A DNA stretch of 64,000 bases from JAFDXJ01 sp038257845 (GCA_038257845.1 JBBSQL010000004.1:1-64000); one strand, 5' to 3'. Shown: positions 26,356 through 36,214, numbered from the stretch's first letter. Program-made: numbers and translations. The notes: generated by a model from the letters alone, not told the origin.

Positions 26356-28382
26356 TGGAAAAAATGCAAAAAAAGAAATTATTTTTATTCATTTTCCTCT
26401 GTGTATTATCAACAAGTTTTTGCATTGCCCAGGCATGTTCAAACCTGGGTCAAAATCCTACATCTGCTTTTCCGGTATGTGGCACAGGTGTATTTACCCA
26501 AAACACTGTTCCATTATGTCCGGGCCAGGCTTTACCAGGCCCGTGCAATGGTGTTGGTGGGGTAACCTTAACAGATGTAAATCCCTACTGGTACAAGTTT
26601 ACCTGTTTCAGTTCCGGCTCATTGGGATTTATAATTACACCCAATGATTTAAATGACGATTATGACTGGCAACTTTTTGATGTTACCGGGCATAACCCCA
26701 ACGATGTTTATACGGATGCTGCATTATTCGTAGCGTGTAACTGGTCCGGAAATTCAGGCACCACGGGCGCGTCTGCAACTGGTATTGGGTTGGTAAATTG
26801 CGCGGGTTATTCATATCCTACTTTCAGCAGTATGCCGAACATCACACAAGGCCGAAATTATTTATTAATGATCAGCCATTTCACCAATTCACAAAGTGGC
26901 TATGGTTTATCGTTTATGGGTGGAAGTGCAAGTATTACTGATCCATTACAACCCGATGTTTCCAGTGCAACAGCTTCCTGCGATGGATCGCAGATTACTG
27001 TAAAATTGAATAAGCCAATGAAGTGCAGCACGCTCGCGGGAAATGGAACTGACTTTAGTTTATCTACTCCATTGGCAAATATTATTTCAGCAAGTAGCTT
27101 TCAGTGTTCAACTGGTTTCAACCTGGATACAGTTATACTTACATTATCCAATCCTTTATCTCCCGGAACATATGTTCTCACCATTAAAAATGGAAGTGAT
27201 GGCAATACAATAGCGGATAATTGTAATACAGAAATTCCAATAGGAAATAAAGTTTCGTTTACTGTTTTACCAAAACAAAGTACACCGCTCGACAGTATTT
27301 TTCCGGTGAGTTGTGCACCAAAAACGTTGGATTTAATTTTTCAAAAAAATATTCGCTGTAATTCAATTGCACCTAATGGTACAGATTTTTTGGTCACAGG
27401 CCCATTCCCCGTTTCAGTTTTAAGTGCGAATGGAAATTGTGTGAATGGATTGACAAGTGTCATTCACATTAATCTTACTTCTCCTGTTGTGCATGCCGGA
27501 ACTTATACCATTGAATTAGTAACCGGTTCTGATGGAAATACCATTATTGATGAATGTGGTGAAGCAACACCTGCAGGTTCTACAATTACTTTCAGTGTAA
27601 AAGATACGGTGTCTGCGGATTTCAGCTATAATCTCCTGGAAGGATGCCGGCTTGATACTATTCAACTGACCACTTTATACCCGGCGGGAATTGAAACATG
27701 GAATTGGAATTTTGATAACGCCACTTTTAGCACACTGCCAAATCCGCAAAATATTTATTCAAGTTTTGGAAATAAAAATATCCAGTTAATTGTGTCAAAT
27801 GGTTTCTGTACCGATTCTTCAAGCCAGGTTGTATTTCTTCCACATGATTCTTTACAAGCAGAATTTTACGGGCCACTTGTCAATTGCCCGGGTGATCTTG
27901 TGAATTTTGTAGATAGCAGTATTGGAAAAATTATTGCGTGGAACTGGTCCTTTGGAAATGGTTTTACAAGTACACAGGAATTCCCGCTGCCACAGCAATA
28001 CCCGCAATCTTCAACAGAGAAACAATTTCCTGTACAATTAATTATTACGAGTGATAAATATTGCTATGATACAATTGTACATTTTATAAAAGTAGCGCCT
28101 AATTGCTATATAGATGTGCCCACAGCCTTTACGCCCAACAACGATGGACTCAATGATTTTTTATATCCTTTGAATGCATATAAAGCCGCGAATCTTGAAT
28201 TCAAAGTTTTTAATCGTTATGGTCAATTGATCTTTCAAACACGTGACTGGACAAAAAAATGGGATGGAAATATTAATGGTATTCCACAGCCGAGTGGCGT
28301 ATATGTTTGGTACCTTCAATACATCAATACGGATACTGGTGAAAATGTTTTTAAAAAAGGAACCACTGTGTTGATCCGGTAA
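26355..28382 (+). CDS. Secreted T9SS cargo protein with PKD-like and type B C-terminal domains
   Basis: A 675-residue secreted protein. A signal peptide (LFLFIFLCVLSTSFCIAQA) is followed by a Cys-rich N-terminal domain, two repeats with Ig-like character (each around KLNKPMKCS / KNIRCNSI and a GSDGNTI-x-x-CN/E motif), and PKD-like segments (AGIETWNWNFDNATFST, IAWNWSFGNGF). The last ~90 residues, from DVPTAFTPNNDGLNDF through FNRYGQLIFQT to FKKGTTVLIR, match the gliding-motility-associated type B sorting domain recognised by the type IX secretion system. TAATG overlaps the lactonase stop, so the two are coupled. Confidence 0.92.
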   Translation: MEKMQKKKLFLFIFLCVLSTSFCIAQACSNLGQNPTSAFPVCGTGVFTQNTVPLCPGQALPGPCNGVGGVTLTDVNPYWYKFTCFSSGSLGFIITPNDLNDDYDWQLFDVTGHNPNDVYTDAALFVACNWSGNSGTTGASATGIGLVNCAGYSYPTFSSMPNITQGRNYLLMISHFTNSQSGYGLSFMGGSASITDPLQPDVSSATASCDGSQITVKLNKPMKCSTLAGNGTDFSLSTPLANIISASSFQCSTGFNLDTVILTLSNPLSPGTYVLTIKNGSDGNTIADNCNTEIPIGNKVSFTVLPKQSTPLDSIFPVSCAPKTLDLIFQKNIRCNSIAPNGTDFLVTGPFPVSVLSANGNCVNGLTSVIHINLTSPVVHAGTYTIELVTGSDGNTIIDECGEATPAGSTITFSVKDTVSADFSYNLLEGCRLDTIQLTTLYPAGIETWNWNFDNATFSTLPNPQNIYSSFGNKNIQLIVSNGFCTDSSSQVVFLPHDSLQAEFYGPLVNCPGDLVNFVDSSIGKIIAWNWSFGNGFTSTQEFPLPQQYPQSSTEKQFPVQLIITSDKYCYDTIVHFIKVAPNCYIDVPTAFTPNNDGLNDFLYPLNAYKAANLEFKVFNRYGQLIFQTRDWTKKWDGNINGIPQPSGVYVWYLQYINTDTGENVFKKGTTVLIR

Positions 28383-28406
28383 ATTTTCATTATTGAATTT
28401 TTAAAA

Positions 28407-29771
28407 ATGAAAGTATTTAAATCCATCTTTCCATATACACAGGAAATAATCGCAGAATATCCTGTAATGAATATTCAGCAAATTGATGCTGCCAAAAAAA
28501 ATGCATCCATTGCATTTTCAAATTGGAAAAAAAGATCATTTTCTGAAAGGGCTGATGTATTAAAACGTGCAGCAAAAATTTTATTGAAAAATAAAAATGA
28601 ATATGCAAAACTGATCACGCAGGAAATGGGAAAAATTATTTCTGAATCAATTGGTGAAGTAGAAAAATGCGCACTTGTATGTAATTATTATGCAGACAAT
28701 GCAGAAACATTTTTAGCGAAGGAAAACCTGGAAAGCAAGTTTTATAAATCGTATGTTGAATATGAACCAATCGGGGCAGTTTTCGGCATCATGCCCTGGA
28801 ATTATCCTTTCTGGCAAGTGTTTCGTTTTGCAGCGCCAACATTGATGGCGGGCAATGTTGTCTTTTTAAAACATGCACCAAACGTAATGGGTTGCGCCAT
28901 AGCTATTGAAAAAATTTTCGAAGAAGCGGGTGTTGAAAAAGGAGTTTTTCAAAGTCTTATTATTGATGTTCCTGAAATAGAAAATATAGTAAGCTCAAAC
29001 ATTGTGCAGGCTGTAACCCTTACCGGCAGTGGCAATGCGGGCAGTTCATTTGCATCTCTTGCGGCAAAACATATCAAAAAATCAGTTTTGGAATTGGGCG
29101 GAAGCGATGCTTTGATCGTTTTAAAAGATGCAGATATTCAGGCAGCAGCAAAAATCGCGATTCAAAGCAGGATGCAAAATGCAGGTCAAAGTTGTATTGC
29201 ATCGAAAAGATTTATTGTAGAAAAAAAAGTGCATGATGAATTTGTGCATGAAATTTTAACTTTGATAAAATCATTGAAACAGGGAGATCCTTTTGCAGAA
29301 AATATTTCTATGGGCCCGATGGCGAGAACAGATCTTGCAGAAAAACTAGAGCAGCAAATGAATGATTCGATAAAAAAAGGCGCGTTATTAAAGACTGGTG
29401 GCCAAAGAAAAGATAGTAATTTTATTCCCGGTCTTTTATTGAATATAAAGAAAGATATGCCTGCATCCTGTGAAGAAATTTTTGGTCCACTTGCAGTTGT
29501 CATTTCTGCAAAGGATGCAGATGATGCAATTTCAATTGCGAATGATTCAATGTACGGTTTAGGCGCAAGTATATGGACCAAAGACCTGGAGAAAGGAATG
29601 GAGTATGCTAGCAAAATTCAGTCAGGTGCAGTTTTTATTAATTCACTTGTGAAAAGCGCCCCGACAATGCCTTTTGGTGGGATTAAAAAATCCGGTTATG
29701 GCCGTGAACTGGGAAAAGCAGGTATTCATGAATTTGTAAATGCAAAAACAGTTGTTGTAAATAATGACTGA
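28407..29771 (+). CDS. NAD(P)-dependent aldehyde dehydrogenase, succinate-semialdehyde type
   Basis: A 454-residue ALDH-superfamily enzyme. The catalytic cysteine is in NAGQSCIASKRF and the general base glutamate in LELGGSDALIV. The nucleotide-binding motif is TLTGSGNAGSS. GIMPWNYPFWQVFR is the conserved substrate-tunnel segment. The best family match from memory is the NAD-dependent succinate-semialdehyde dehydrogenase group, so oxidation of a small aldehyde to its acid is expected, but the substrate is not proven. No GABA or other pathway gene is next to it. Confidence 0.92.
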   Translation: MKVFKSIFPYTQEIIAEYPVMNIQQIDAAKKNASIAFSNWKKRSFSERADVLKRAAKILLKNKNEYAKLITQEMGKIISESIGEVEKCALVCNYYADNAETFLAKENLESKFYKSYVEYEPIGAVFGIMPWNYPFWQVFRFAAPTLMAGNVVFLKHAPNVMGCAIAIEKIFEEAGVEKGVFQSLIIDVPEIENIVSSNIVQAVTLTGSGNAGSSFASLAAKHIKKSVLELGGSDALIVLKDADIQAAAKIAIQSRMQNAGQSCIASKRFIVEKKVHDEFVHEILTLIKSLKQGDPFAENISMGPMARTDLAEKLEQQMNDSIKKGALLKTGGQRKDSNFIPGLLLNIKKDMPASCEEIFGPLAVVISAKDADDAISIANDSMYGLGASIWTKDLEKGMEYASKIQSGAVFINSLVKSAPTMPFGGIKKSGYGRELGKAGIHEFVNAKTVVVNND

Positions 29772-29839
29772 TTCTCAAATCGTTTTTAAGTTCATTTTAA
29801 GTTGGAAATCAATTTTACCTTCGCAAAAAATTTTAAGAC

Positions 29840-30652
29840 ATGAAACTTTTTTCCATTCTATTTTTAATAGTTGCGCTTAATAGTTGCGCGCCAAATAATG
29901 TAAAAACAGACGACAGCCTTAAAAAATATTTTGATGACAATAATGTTACGGGTTGTTTTGGCATTTATGATAATGGCCAGGATAAATTTACGATTTACAA
30001 TCTTGCCCGTTATAAAGATTCAACGTACCTGCCTGCTTCTACTTTTAAAATAATTAATTCACTAATAGGTTTACAAACCGGTATTATTTCAAATGAAAAA
30101 ATGGTGATTCCCTGGGATGGCATTACACGATCTGTAGCTGATTGGAATAAAGACCTTACGATGGAAGAGGCTTTCCACGTTTCTGCTGTTCCTTATTACC
30201 AGGAAGTGGCCAGGCGAATTGGTAAAGATACCATGCAACACTGGCTTGATTCAATCGGTTATGCACGGCGATATGATACACCCAGGATTACAAATAATTT
30301 AGATACATTCTGGCTGGATAATAGCTTTAAAGTAACGCCGGATGAAGAATTGGGTATTATAAAAAAATTATATTTTGATCAGTTGCCATTTCAAAAAAGA
30401 GTACAGGATATTGTAAAAAAAGTAATGTTCCAGGAAGAAAATGCCAATTATAAATTAAGTTATAAAACAGGGCTAGGAAATTCAAATGGAAAATATATCG
30501 GTTGGATAGCAGGCTGGATTGAAGAAAATCAGCACCCATATTTCTTCGTATTAAATATAGAAGGCACTTCTTCAACAGATGTTGCAAATGCCCGGAAAAC
30601 TATACTGATGGGCATTTTGAAACAATTGGGTTTCCTGGAAGGCCGAAAATAA
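29840..30652 (+). CDS. Class D (OXA-like) beta-lactamase-family lipoprotein
   Basis: A 270-residue serine hydrolase of the class D beta-lactamase fold. MKLFSILFLIVALNSC ends in a lipobox with Cys16, so it should be membrane-anchored. The nucleophile and general base are S67 and K70 in PASTFKI, SxV is S115-A-V117, and KTG is at 209-211, followed by the conserved WIAGWIE. FWLDNSFKVTPDEE aligns with the OXA omega region. The usual YGN triad appears as Y141-A-R, an odd variant. TACCTTCG upstream (29816-29823) may be a -7 box. Hydrolysis of beta-lactams is possible, not shown. Confidence 0.88.
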   Translation: MKLFSILFLIVALNSCAPNNVKTDDSLKKYFDDNNVTGCFGIYDNGQDKFTIYNLARYKDSTYLPASTFKIINSLIGLQTGIISNEKMVIPWDGITRSVADWNKDLTMEEAFHVSAVPYYQEVARRIGKDTMQHWLDSIGYARRYDTPRITNNLDTFWLDNSFKVTPDEELGIIKKLYFDQLPFQKRVQDIVKKVMFQEENANYKLSYKTGLGNSNGKYIGWIAGWIEENQHPYFFVLNIEGTSSTDVANARKTILMGILKQLGFLEGRK

Positions 30653-30754
30653 TATTTATAAAAAATTGAATAAAAAATCAATTTGTATATTCAATAACTC
30701 AACTGCATAAGCAGATTTATTTTGGCTTAATGCTTGCAACTTATAAAAACCTCA

Positions 30755-31755
30755 ATGATTAGTTTTGAACATATAGAATATGCCTGGTTTTTTTTATTGA
30801 TCCCGATTGTTGTCATTTTATTTTTGCTTGATATTGTTCACAAAAAAAGGTCAAGAAAGAAATTGGTGATCCGCGGATGATAGATGTGCTTACAAAAAAC
30901 TTTTCTTCAAAAAATTACAGGCTTCGTTTTGTTTTTTTTACCATTGCATTTGCGCTATGCATTATTGCAGTCATCAATCCACGATTACCCGAAAAAGGAA
31001 AAGGAGAAAAAATATCCGGTATTGATGTGATCATCGCATTGGATGTAAGCAATAGTATGCTGAGTAATGATATAAAACCAACACGTTTGGATCGTGCCAA
31101 ACAATTAGCCACTTTGCTTACACAAAAGTTGGAAAATAACCGGGTGGGTTTGGTTGTTTTTGCCGGGCAGGCAATTTTGCAAATGCCATTGACACCTGAT
31201 GTCGGACAGGCAAAAATGTATATTTCAAATGCTTCCGTAAACAATGTACCAGTGCAGGGAACAGATATTTCAGATGCTTTACAGGTTAGTGATAAAGCCA
31301 TGGATACAAAAGAAAAGAAGTATAAAGCTATTGTATTAATTTCAGACGGAGAAGACCATGAAAAAAATGCGGAGAGCACGGCAAAAAAATTAAGTGATGA
31401 TGGAGTAATCATTTATACTGTTGGCATTGGAACTGCTGCAGGCGCGCCCATCCCTGACCCTGTAACCAATACTTTTAAAACAGACGAAAATGGAGAAACA
31501 GTGATCACGAAATTGGATGCTGCTTCTTTAGAAAGTATAGCCCGCGCAGCTAATGGTCAATATATACAACTTGAAAACCCGGAAGAAAATGCGAACCTTA
31601 TTTCTGGTGAACTCAATAGCATGGAAAAAAAAGAGATGCTTTCCAATAATGGGTATAAGACCTATTTTTCTTTTTACCCGTTTTTCTTAGCGCCTGCTTT
31701 AGTGTTATTGATCATGAGTATATTTATTCCGGAAACAAAAAAATCAATCGGATGA
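30755..31755 (+). CDS. BatA/BatB-like von Willebrand factor A protein, frameshifted
   Basis: A Bat-type membrane protein with an N-terminal helix, a VWA domain and a C-terminal helix. From the ATG at 30755 it reads MISFEHIEYAWFFLLIPIVV (residues 1-20), the normal opening, then runs into a stop at about 30881 after seven A at 30842-30848. One additional A restores a frame reading KKKVKKEIGDPRMIDVLTKN into the large downstream frame (from 30877). The MIDAS motif is LDVSNSMLS; FVVFAGQ-like and SDGEDHEK follow. It may be a sequencing error, a real null allele or transcriptional slippage. BatA/B proteins are linked to oxidative-stress tolerance. Confidence 0.8.
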
Positions 31756-32348
31756 AATATTTGATTTTAATACTATTACTTATTTTTTTAGCTGGCGAAG
31801 TACAGGCTCAGGAGATCAATGAAATTATTTTGCAGGGAAATGAAGCCTATCAAAAAGCGGATTTTAAAGCTGCATCCGGCGCTTATGAAAAAGCCCTGAA
31901 AAGTGATCCAAATAATATTCCCGGAAAATTTAATTTGGCAAATGCACAGTATAAACAAAACCAATTTGAAAAAGCTACAGCCAATTATTTAAGCGTTTTA
32001 AAGTATACCACAGATCATTCAATTCTTGCAAAAGCCTGGTATAATTTGGGAAATAGTTTTATTAAGCAAAAGAAAGTACAGGATGCAATCAATGCGTACC
32101 AGCAAAGCCTTTTATTAGATCCAACAGATAATGATACACGCGAAAATCTTCAAAAAGCTATGAATGAAAAACAGCAACAAAATAAAAATAATCAATCAAA
32201 TAAACCACCCGAGCCAAAAAAATCGAAAAACCAGATAAACCAGGCCCTTGCCGAGCAATACATGCAGCAACTTCGCGACCAGGAAAAACAATTACAAAAA
32301 CAATTACAACAAAAGCCGCCGGCTGGTCAAAAAGGCAAAGACTGGTAA
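31752..32348 (+). CDS. TPR-repeat BatC-like protein
   Basis: A 198-residue periplasmic TPR protein. The signal peptide is MKYLILILLLIFLAGEVQAQ. Three TPR motifs follow: GNEAYQKADFKAASGAYEKALK, FNLANAQYKQNQFEKATANY and WYNLGNSFIKQKKVQDAINAYQ (each quoted as a short run; key parts AYEKALKSDP, KFNLANAQYKQ, YNLGNSFIKQ). A Q/K-rich tail ends KGKDW as in BatC-type proteins. Its ATG overlaps the VWA gene's stop (ATGA), so the two form an operon. The other usual partners (moxR, DUF58 protein, BatD) are absent here. Confidence 0.85.
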   Translation: MKYLILILLLIFLAGEVQAQEINEIILQGNEAYQKADFKAASGAYEKALKSDPNNIPGKFNLANAQYKQNQFEKATANYLSVLKYTTDHSILAKAWYNLGNSFIKQKKVQDAINAYQQSLLLDPTDNDTRENLQKAMNEKQQQNKNNQSNKPPEPKKSKNQINQALAEQYMQQLRDQEKQLQKQLQQKPPAGQKGKDW

Positions 32349-32386
32349 TTTTAAATTTGATTTTATATAAATCATATCATCACCTC

Positions 32387-32418
32387 TTTTACCAACTACC
32401 TTATCTTTTGTAATTTTG
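32387..32418 (+). promoter_or_regulatory. Candidate ispG promoter
   Basis: TTTT at 32387-32390 and TAATTTTG at 32411-32418 are 20 bases apart, matching the Bacteroidota pattern with one mismatch in the -33 box. Confidence 0.45.
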
Positions 32419-32436
32419 CAGGAATATAAAAATTAT

Positions 32437-34431
32437 ATGCAACTATATGCTGAATCGCTCACCCATTACCAAAGGTTAAAAACCAGGCAGGTAAATGTTG
32501 GCGGTCTTCTTATTGGAAGTGATTACCCGATCCGTGTGCAGACAATGACTACGACAGATACCATGAATACTGCGGCTACAGTAGCGCAGACGATTCGTTG
32601 TATTGAAGCGGGGGCAGAACTTGTTCGCATTACAGCGCCCAGCAAAAAGGAAGCGGAAAACCTCGCGAATATCAAAAAAGAATTAAGGGATAAAGGCTAT
32701 ACTACACCACTTATTGCAGATATTCATTTCACACCGAATGCTGCTGAAATTGCTGCGAGGATCATTGAAAAAGTTCGTGTAAACCCGGGCAATTATATTG
32801 ATAAGAAAAAATTTCAAACGATTGAATATTCAGATGCGGATTATGCGGAAGAAATAGAACGCATCTATGATCGGTTTTCGCCTTTGGTAAAAATCTGTAA
32901 AGAGTATGGAACTGCTATGCGCATTGGCACCAATCATGGTTCGCTCAGCGATCGCATCATGAGCCGTTATGGAGATACACCAATGGGCATGGTAGAAAGC
33001 GCCATGGAATTTTTGCGTGTTGCAAGAAATGAAAGTTATCACAATATTATTTTGAGCATGAAAAGCAGTAATCCGCTCGTAATGGTGCAGGCATACCGCT
33101 TACTCATTCAACAAATGGATGCAGAGTTTGGTGAAATTTATCCATTGCATTTGGGTGTTACTGAAGCCGGTGATGGTGAAGATGGCCGCATCAAAAGTTC
33201 GGTGGGCATTGGCACTTTACTGGAAGATGGCATTGGCGATACCATTCGCGTGAGCCTTACGGAAGATCCTGAATTTGAAATTCCTGTTTGTAAAAATTTA
33301 GTAAAGCGATATACAATTTCTGAAAATAAAACGGAACAAATATCTACCGTTCCATCTTTAGAAAAAATTCCCTACGATCCGTTTGCGTACCAACGCAGGA
33401 AAACTTTTGAAGTGAATAATATCGGTGCAAACCATGTGCCGGTGGTAGTTGCAGATTTTAGCAAAATGGAGAATATCAGCCGGGAAACCTTATTGCTCGC
33501 GGGTTATAGCTATAATCCATCTACTATCAGTGCAGGAAAATGGAATACCTCAGATGCTTCTCCGGACTATATTTATACAGGGAATAAAGAAGTTGATTTT
33601 GATTTACCGGGCACGCTAAAAATTATATTGGACCATTCATTTTGGTTAGCTAAAAAAGATGAAAAAAAATATGTTCCAATTTTGAGTGCAACGGAATACA
33701 TTAATGATGCATTGGAAAAATCAAGTTCACTGAATTTTGTAATGATAGATTGTTATTCAAATCAATTTGATGCAACCCTTGCGAATAATGTATTAGCAAA
33801 ATGCAAAACGGATAGAACAGTTATATTGTGCCTGAGTTCAACGAATAAAAACGCCATGCAAAGTATCCGGCGCATGTTCATGGAATTAATTTTGCAGGAA
33901 ATAAAAAATCCTGTTGTTTTAATTTGCGACAGCACCGATGATTCATTTGATGAAGCACTGATACATTTTGCAGTAGAAACCGGCGCATTATTTTTAGAAG
34001 GGTTTGGCGATGGTATTTCGCTTGGTTATTTTTTTGATAAACAAAAAACAGGCAATGAAATCAAATTACTCAATTCAATTTCATTTGGAATTTTACAAGC
34101 TACACGTACAAGAATTTCAAAAACAGAATATATTTCCTGCCCGAGTTGTGGCCGCACCTTGTTTGATCTACAGGAAACAACAGCCATGATCCGGGCAAAA
34201 ACAAATCATTTAAAAGGTGTAAAAATTGCCATCATGGGTTGTATTGTAAATGGTCCGGGAGAAATGGCAGATGCCGATTTTGGCTATGTAGGAAGTGGTG
34301 TTGGAAAAATTACGTTGTATAAAGGAAAAGAAGTGGTGAAGCGGCAATTAGATGCTGCAGTTGCTGTAGATGAATTGATCAATCTACTAAAAGAAAGTGA
34401 TGTATGGGTAGATATTGAAGATGTAAAATAA
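32437..34431 (+). CDS. ispG: 4-hydroxy-3-methylbut-2-en-1-yl diphosphate synthase IspG, long form
   Basis: The penultimate enzyme of the non-mevalonate isoprenoid pathway; an Fe-S enzyme reducing MEcPP to HMBPP. The 664-residue form has a large insert between the TIM barrel (RIGTNHGSLSDRIMSRYGDTP) and the Fe-S domain, as in plants and Bacteroidota. Cluster cysteines are in CPSCGRTLF and MGCIVNGPGE. The ATG at 32437 is preferred over a TTG seven codons upstream. The insert region, about residues 290-560, has no obvious catalytic motif. It is followed by nadB at 60 bases. Confidence 0.96.
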   Translation: MQLYAESLTHYQRLKTRQVNVGGLLIGSDYPIRVQTMTTTDTMNTAATVAQTIRCIEAGAELVRITAPSKKEAENLANIKKELRDKGYTTPLIADIHFTPNAAEIAARIIEKVRVNPGNYIDKKKFQTIEYSDADYAEEIERIYDRFSPLVKICKEYGTAMRIGTNHGSLSDRIMSRYGDTPMGMVESAMEFLRVARNESYHNIILSMKSSNPLVMVQAYRLLIQQMDAEFGEIYPLHLGVTEAGDGEDGRIKSSVGIGTLLEDGIGDTIRVSLTEDPEFEIPVCKNLVKRYTISENKTEQISTVPSLEKIPYDPFAYQRRKTFEVNNIGANHVPVVVADFSKMENISRETLLLAGYSYNPSTISAGKWNTSDASPDYIYTGNKEVDFDLPGTLKIILDHSFWLAKKDEKKYVPILSATEYINDALEKSSSLNFVMIDCYSNQFDATLANNVLAKCKTDRTVILCLSSTNKNAMQSIRRMFMELILQEIKNPVVLICDSTDDSFDEALIHFAVETGALFLEGFGDGISLGYFFDKQKTGNEIKLLNSISFGILQATRTRISKTEYISCPSCGRTLFDLQETTAMIRAKTNHLKGVKIAIMGCIVNGPGEMADADFGYVGSGVGKITLYKGKEVVKRQLDAAVAVDELINLLKESDVWVDIEDVK

Positions 34432-34491
34432 TTTTTTTTGCGCGCTCTTTTCACTACGAACGCATTTAAAAAAATCCTCTAAAAGAATTGT

Positions 34492-36105
34492 ATGAAAACA
34501 GACTTCTTAGTTATTGGATCCGGAATTGCCGGACTTACGTATGCAATAAAAATCGCAAAAAAGTATCCGAAGAAAAAAGTTATAGTGATTACAAAAGCAA
34601 ATGCGGAAGAAACAAACACAAAATATGCGCAGGGTGGTATAGCCGGTGTGTGGAATGCGACAGATAGTTTTGAAAAACATATTGAAGATACAATGATTGC
34701 CGGGGATGGACTGAGCAACCCGGAAATTGTAGATATCGTGGTGCGTGAAGGTGTAGAAAGAATTAAGGAAATCATTTCTTATGGTGCAGATTTTGACCGG
34801 GATGAAAAAGGAAATTATTCCCTCGGCCGGGAAGGCGGTCATAGTGAATTTCGGATATTACATCATAAGGATGTTACCGGTAATGAAATTGAAAGAGCAT
34901 TGCTTACCGAAACTGCAAAACATAAAAATATTGAGTTGATCAATCATTGTTTTGTTGTTGATCTGATCACGCAACATCACCTGGGATTTCTTGTAACAAA
35001 ATCCACAACAGATATTACCTGCCTCGGCATTTATGCATTGAACTTGCATACCAATAAAATTGAAAAATTTTTATCGGGTATTACTGTTTTGGCCACCGGC
35101 GGATGCGGGCAGGCTTACCGGGCAACCACAAATCCAAAAATTGCCACAGGTGATGGTGTGGCCATGGTGTATCGGGCAAAAGGGAAGATTGAAAATATGG
35201 AATTTATACAATTTCATCCCACTGCATTATATGAGCCGGGTGTATCACCATCATTTTTAATTACGGAGGCGGTTCGTGGAGAAGGCGCAATCTTGAGGAA
35301 TAGTGATGGCGTAGCTTTTATGGAAAAATATGACGCGCGTAAAGACCTTGCGCCACGTGATATTGTGGCAAGAGCAATTGATAGTGAAATGAAAAAAGCA
35401 GGAACTGAATTTGTGTATTTGGATTGCCGGCATTTAGATAAAGAAAAATTTTTGCATCATTTTCCGAATATTTATGCAAAGTGTATGGATATTGGAATTG
35501 ATGCATTTAAAAGTTTGATACCGGTTGCACCTGCGGCTCATTATTCATGTGGTGGTGTGAAAACGGATGAATGGGCATGTTCATCCATTATGAATTTATA
35601 TGCCTGTGGTGAATGCGCCAGCACAGGATTGCACGGTGCAAACAGGCTGGCAAGTAATAGTTTACTGGAAGCATTGGTTTTAGCCAACAGGGCTTTTTTA
35701 CACACCACAAAAGTTTTAGAAAATACAAAGACAAAAAGCAATCATTTGTATGATGCCAACCAGGTTCCTGACTGGAACGCCAGCGGCACTTCTGAGCCAA
35801 AAGAAATGATCCTGATCACACAAAGCGTGAAAGAATTAAAACAGGTAATGAGTGATTATGTGGGCATCGTGCGTAATGATGTGCGGCTGCAACGTGCCAT
35901 GCATCGTCATGACCTTTTATATGCAGAGACTGAAGAATTATACAAGGCATCTACCGTATCTCCACAACTTTGTGAATTAAGAAATCTGATAACGATCGGC
36001 TATTTAATTGTAAAAGGCGCACAATTCCGGAAAGAAAGCCGTGGCCTGCATTTTAATACAGATCATCCGGAGAAATCAGCCATTTTGCAAAATATCATTT
36101 TATAA
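34492..36105 (+). CDS. nadB: L-aspartate oxidase
   Basis: A 537-residue FAD enzyme that oxidises L-aspartate to iminoaspartate in de novo NAD synthesis. The dinucleotide-binding motif is GSGIAGLTYAIK near the N-terminus, and the succinate-dehydrogenase-like features EETNTKYAQGGIAGVW, EFIQFHPTALY and GANRLASNSLLEALV follow. The arginine-rich active-site motif lies in RAIDSEMKKAG to HYSCGGVKTD. nadA and nadC are not in this window. It is preceded by ispG; both consume or support Fe-S and cofactor metabolism, but no shared regulation is seen. Confidence 0.95.
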   Translation: MKTDFLVIGSGIAGLTYAIKIAKKYPKKKVIVITKANAEETNTKYAQGGIAGVWNATDSFEKHIEDTMIAGDGLSNPEIVDIVVREGVERIKEIISYGADFDRDEKGNYSLGREGGHSEFRILHHKDVTGNEIERALLTETAKHKNIELINHCFVVDLITQHHLGFLVTKSTTDITCLGIYALNLHTNKIEKFLSGITVLATGGCGQAYRATTNPKIATGDGVAMVYRAKGKIENMEFIQFHPTALYEPGVSPSFLITEAVRGEGAILRNSDGVAFMEKYDARKDLAPRDIVARAIDSEMKKAGTEFVYLDCRHLDKEKFLHHFPNIYAKCMDIGIDAFKSLIPVAPAAHYSCGGVKTDEWACSSIMNLYACGECASTGLHGANRLASNSLLEALVLANRAFLHTTKVLENTKTKSNHLYDANQVPDWNASGTSEPKEMILITQSVKELKQVMSDYVGIVRNDVRLQRAMHRHDLLYAETEELYKASTVSPQLCELRNLITIGYLIVKGAQFRKESRGLHFNTDHPEKSAILQNIIL

Positions 36106-36160
36106 AATGTAAATACAGGAAGTTGATATTTTGAAAAAAGCATATTTTCACTACTATTCA

Positions 36161-36193
36161 TTTCTCAATAAGTCAACCTTGCATTTATATTTG
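36161..36193 (+). promoter_or_regulatory. Candidate promoter of the acyltransferase gene
   Basis: TTTC at 36161-36164 and TATATTTG at 36186-36193 are separated by 21 bases, close to the Bacteroidota consensus, 21 bases before the start codon. Confidence 0.35.
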
Positions 36194-36214
36194 TGTGCAG
36201 ATTAAAATTATTGC

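Noticed and set aside
30842..30848. Programmed -1 ribosomal frameshift at the seven-A tract of the Bat gene
   Set aside because: The tract is not in the X-XXY-YYZ phase needed for classic slippage, since the codons read CAC AAA AAA. Sequencing error or transcriptional slippage fits better.
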